From assembly GCA_003242495.1 (NCBI GenBank), contig QGUO01000020.1:1-17298 (forward strand): 17,298 nt of DNA, given 5' to 3'. The position numbers and the translations under genes were made by a program. This DNA comes from Pseudomonadota bacterium (lineage in GTDB: Bacteria; Pseudomonadota; Gammaproteobacteria; Steroidobacterales; Steroidobacteraceae). Shown here in pieces: positions 15,877 to 17,298 of this stretch. The notes below the pieces were generated by a model, which searched no databases, was not told the origin of the DNA, and was given only the letters and a program-made list of their open reading frames with translations. Each line of letters opens with the position of its first letter. The first letter of the stretch is position 1.

Positions 15877-17298
15877 GCCTTTTCTCGCGCATCGTGCTCG
15901 ATGCCGCCGTGATCGGGCCGGCGCGTCGTGCGCCCGGCCGGACGCTGCTGTCGGTGCTCGCCATTTGCCTGGGCGTCGCGCTCGGCTTCGCCATTCATCT
16001 GATCAATCGTGCGGCGGCCGATGAAGTGTCGGTGGCGGCGCGCAGTCTGTTCGGTTTGGCCGACCTGGCCGTGGAGGGCAGCGGTGAAGGATTCGACGAG
16101 GGCGTCTACGCGCAGCTCGTCGGCCTGCCCGGCGTGGCCCTGGCGAGCCCGGAGGTGGAAGTGCTGGCGCGGATCGACACGGGTGCGGATGCCGGCCTGG
16201 CCATGCTCAAGTTGCTCGGCGTGGATGTGTTTCGCGCGCGTCAGTTGCAGCCGGCGCTGGCCAATGTGATGCAATCCGGCGCCGGTGCAACGCTCGGTCT
16301 GCTCGGCGAGCGCACGCTGTACCTGAGCGCCGCCGCCGCCCGCGAGCTGGGCCTGGGCCCCGGCGACGAGCTCGCGGTGCAGACGGGTTTACGCAAAGTC
16401 CGCTTCGAGATCGCCGGCATCCTCCCGGAAGCCGGCACCCAGGAACGCCTCGCCATGCTCGATATCGGCACGGCGCAATGGCGGTTCGAGCGCCTCGGCA
16501 AGCTGAGCCGCATCAATCTGCGCCTGCGCCCCGGGGCCGACCTGGCGCGCACACGCGCGCAGATCGCCGCGCTACTCCCTGCCAATGCGCGCGTCGTCAC
16601 CCCCGGCGCATCGACGGACGAGGCGGTGCGTCTGTCACGCGCGTATCGCGGCAATCTGACGGCGCTCGCCCTGGTGGCGCTGTTCACCGGGGGCTTCCTG
16701 GTCTACTCCACGCAATCCATTGCGGTGCTGCGCCGCTTTCGGGAGCTGGCCATCCTGCATGCGCTCGGCGTGACCCGCCGGGAGCAGGCCATCCTGATCC
16801 TGCTGGGCGGCGTGACGCTCGGCATCCTGGGCGCAATACCCGGCGTGCTGCTCGGGCATGCGGTGGCCGGGTGGGGATTGGATTCATTGGGCGGGGATCT
16901 CGGCGCCGGCTACTTTCGCGGCATGACGCCCGAGCTGCGCGTGCATCCTCTGGAATGGCTCGCGTTCGGCGCGCTGGCGACGGCCGCCGCGGTCGCCGGT
17001 ACGTTGAAGCCCGCGCTGGATGCCGCGCGTACGCCCACGGCCACCGCGCTGCGGGCCGGTGATGTGGGCGGCCGGGCCGTTCGCACACACCGCGGCCTGA
17101 CGCTGGCCATGCTGCTGGTGAGCCTGGCGCTGTTGCCGGTGCCGCCGATCGGCGGCCTGCCGCTCGCCGGGTATGCGGCCATCGCGACGCTCACGATGGC
17201 GACGGTGATGGCGATGCCCTGGCTCACCGCCACCTTGCTGCGCCGGCTGCCGACGCTGCGCTCGGCGCCTTATGAAGTGGCGCTCGCACACCTGCGCG
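15873..17298 (+). CDS. FtsX/MacB-type ABC permease, N-terminal part (runs off window)
   Basis: The frame runs from ATG 15873 to the window end without a stop, giving 475 residues. A first membrane helix (about 24-45, TLLSVLAICLGVALGFAIHLI) is followed by a periplasmic MacB_PCD-like domain (about 46-255). Three further helices typical of an FtsX core follow (about 260-282, 303-325 and 360-382), with the characteristic cytoplasmic LRRFRELAILHALGVTRRE between the first two. Two more hydrophobic segments begin near 410 and 430, and a sequence resembling a second permease repeat starts at the end. This implies the long, duplicated permease form (about 800 or more residues, YbbP-like) rather than LolC/E. 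It overlaps the ATPase gene by four bases. Confidence 0.9.
   Translation, partial: MSLFSRIVLDAAVIGPARRAPGRTLLSVLAICLGVALGFAIHLINRAAADEVSVAARSLFGLADLAVEGSGEGFDEGVYAQLVGLPGVALASPEVEVLARIDTGADAGLAMLKLLGVDVFRARQLQPALANVMQSGAGATLGLLGERTLYLSAAAARELGLGPGDELAVQTGLRKVRFEIAGILPEAGTQERLAMLDIGTAQWRFERLGKLSRINLRLRPGADLARTRAQIAALLPANARVVTPGASTDEAVRLSRAYRGNLTALALVALFTGGFLVYSTQSIAVLRRFRELAILHALGVTRREQAILILLGGVTLGILGAIPGVLLGHAVAGWGLDSLGGDLGAGYFRGMTPELRVHPLEWLAFGALATAAAVAGTLKPALDAARTPTATALRAGDVGGRAVRTHRGLTLAMLLVSLALLPVPPIGGLPLAGYAAIATLTMATVMAMPWLTATLLRRLPTLRSAPYEVALAHLR

Noticed and set aside
15021..16274. Minus-strand frame of 417 codons opposite the ABC genes
   Set aside because: No motif, Arg/Ser/Ala-rich shadow composition, and it conflicts with the clear ATPase and permease.

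Overview
The window is a high-GC bacterial chromosome segment, most likely from a gammaproteobacterium. The end of the division/cell-wall (dcw) cluster reads ftsQ(partial)-ftsA-ftsZ-lpxC, then a DUF721/DciA gene on the opposite strand, an M23 peptidase gene, secA and mutT. The FtsA, FtsZ, LpxC and SecA proteins closely resemble the E. coli ones from memory. The direct secA-mutT junction without argJ argues for Gammaproteobacteria rather than Betaproteobacteria. No SecM is present. No tRNA, rRNA, CRISPR array, insertion sequence or phage gene was seen.

Layout. Positions 1-3170 hold the divisome genes ftsQ, ftsA and ftsZ (+). Positions 3456-4376 hold lpxC (+), first committed step of lipid A synthesis. 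It converges on dciA (-, 4593-4889). A leader starting near 4960 carries a clear cyclic-di-GMP-I (GEMM-I) riboswitch (about 4959-5067) and leads into a membrane-anchored M23 peptidoglycan endopeptidase (5208-6131), followed by secA (6313-9054), mutT (about 9080-9490) and tesB (9480-10406). A minus-strand block runs response regulator (13935-13285), hybrid histidine kinase (13213-11438) and rluB (11309-10479). On the plus strand follow an outer-membrane beta-barrel protein (14339-15037), an ABC ATPase (15196-15876) and an overlapping FtsX-type permease that runs off the window end.

How the parts fit. The first half is core envelope biology: septum assembly, lipid A synthesis, peptidoglycan hydrolysis and protein secretion. 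The most notable element is the c-di-GMP riboswitch. It would let a lifestyle second messenger (motile versus sessile) set the level of a cell-wall hydrolase inside the conserved lpxC-secA interval. The second half is more accessory: a two-component pair with an unusual leader RNA, divergent from a beta-barrel gene, and an export-type ABC system.

Limits: gene calls rest on reading motifs by eye. Promoters and RNA structures are pattern matches and have not been tested by folding or database search.
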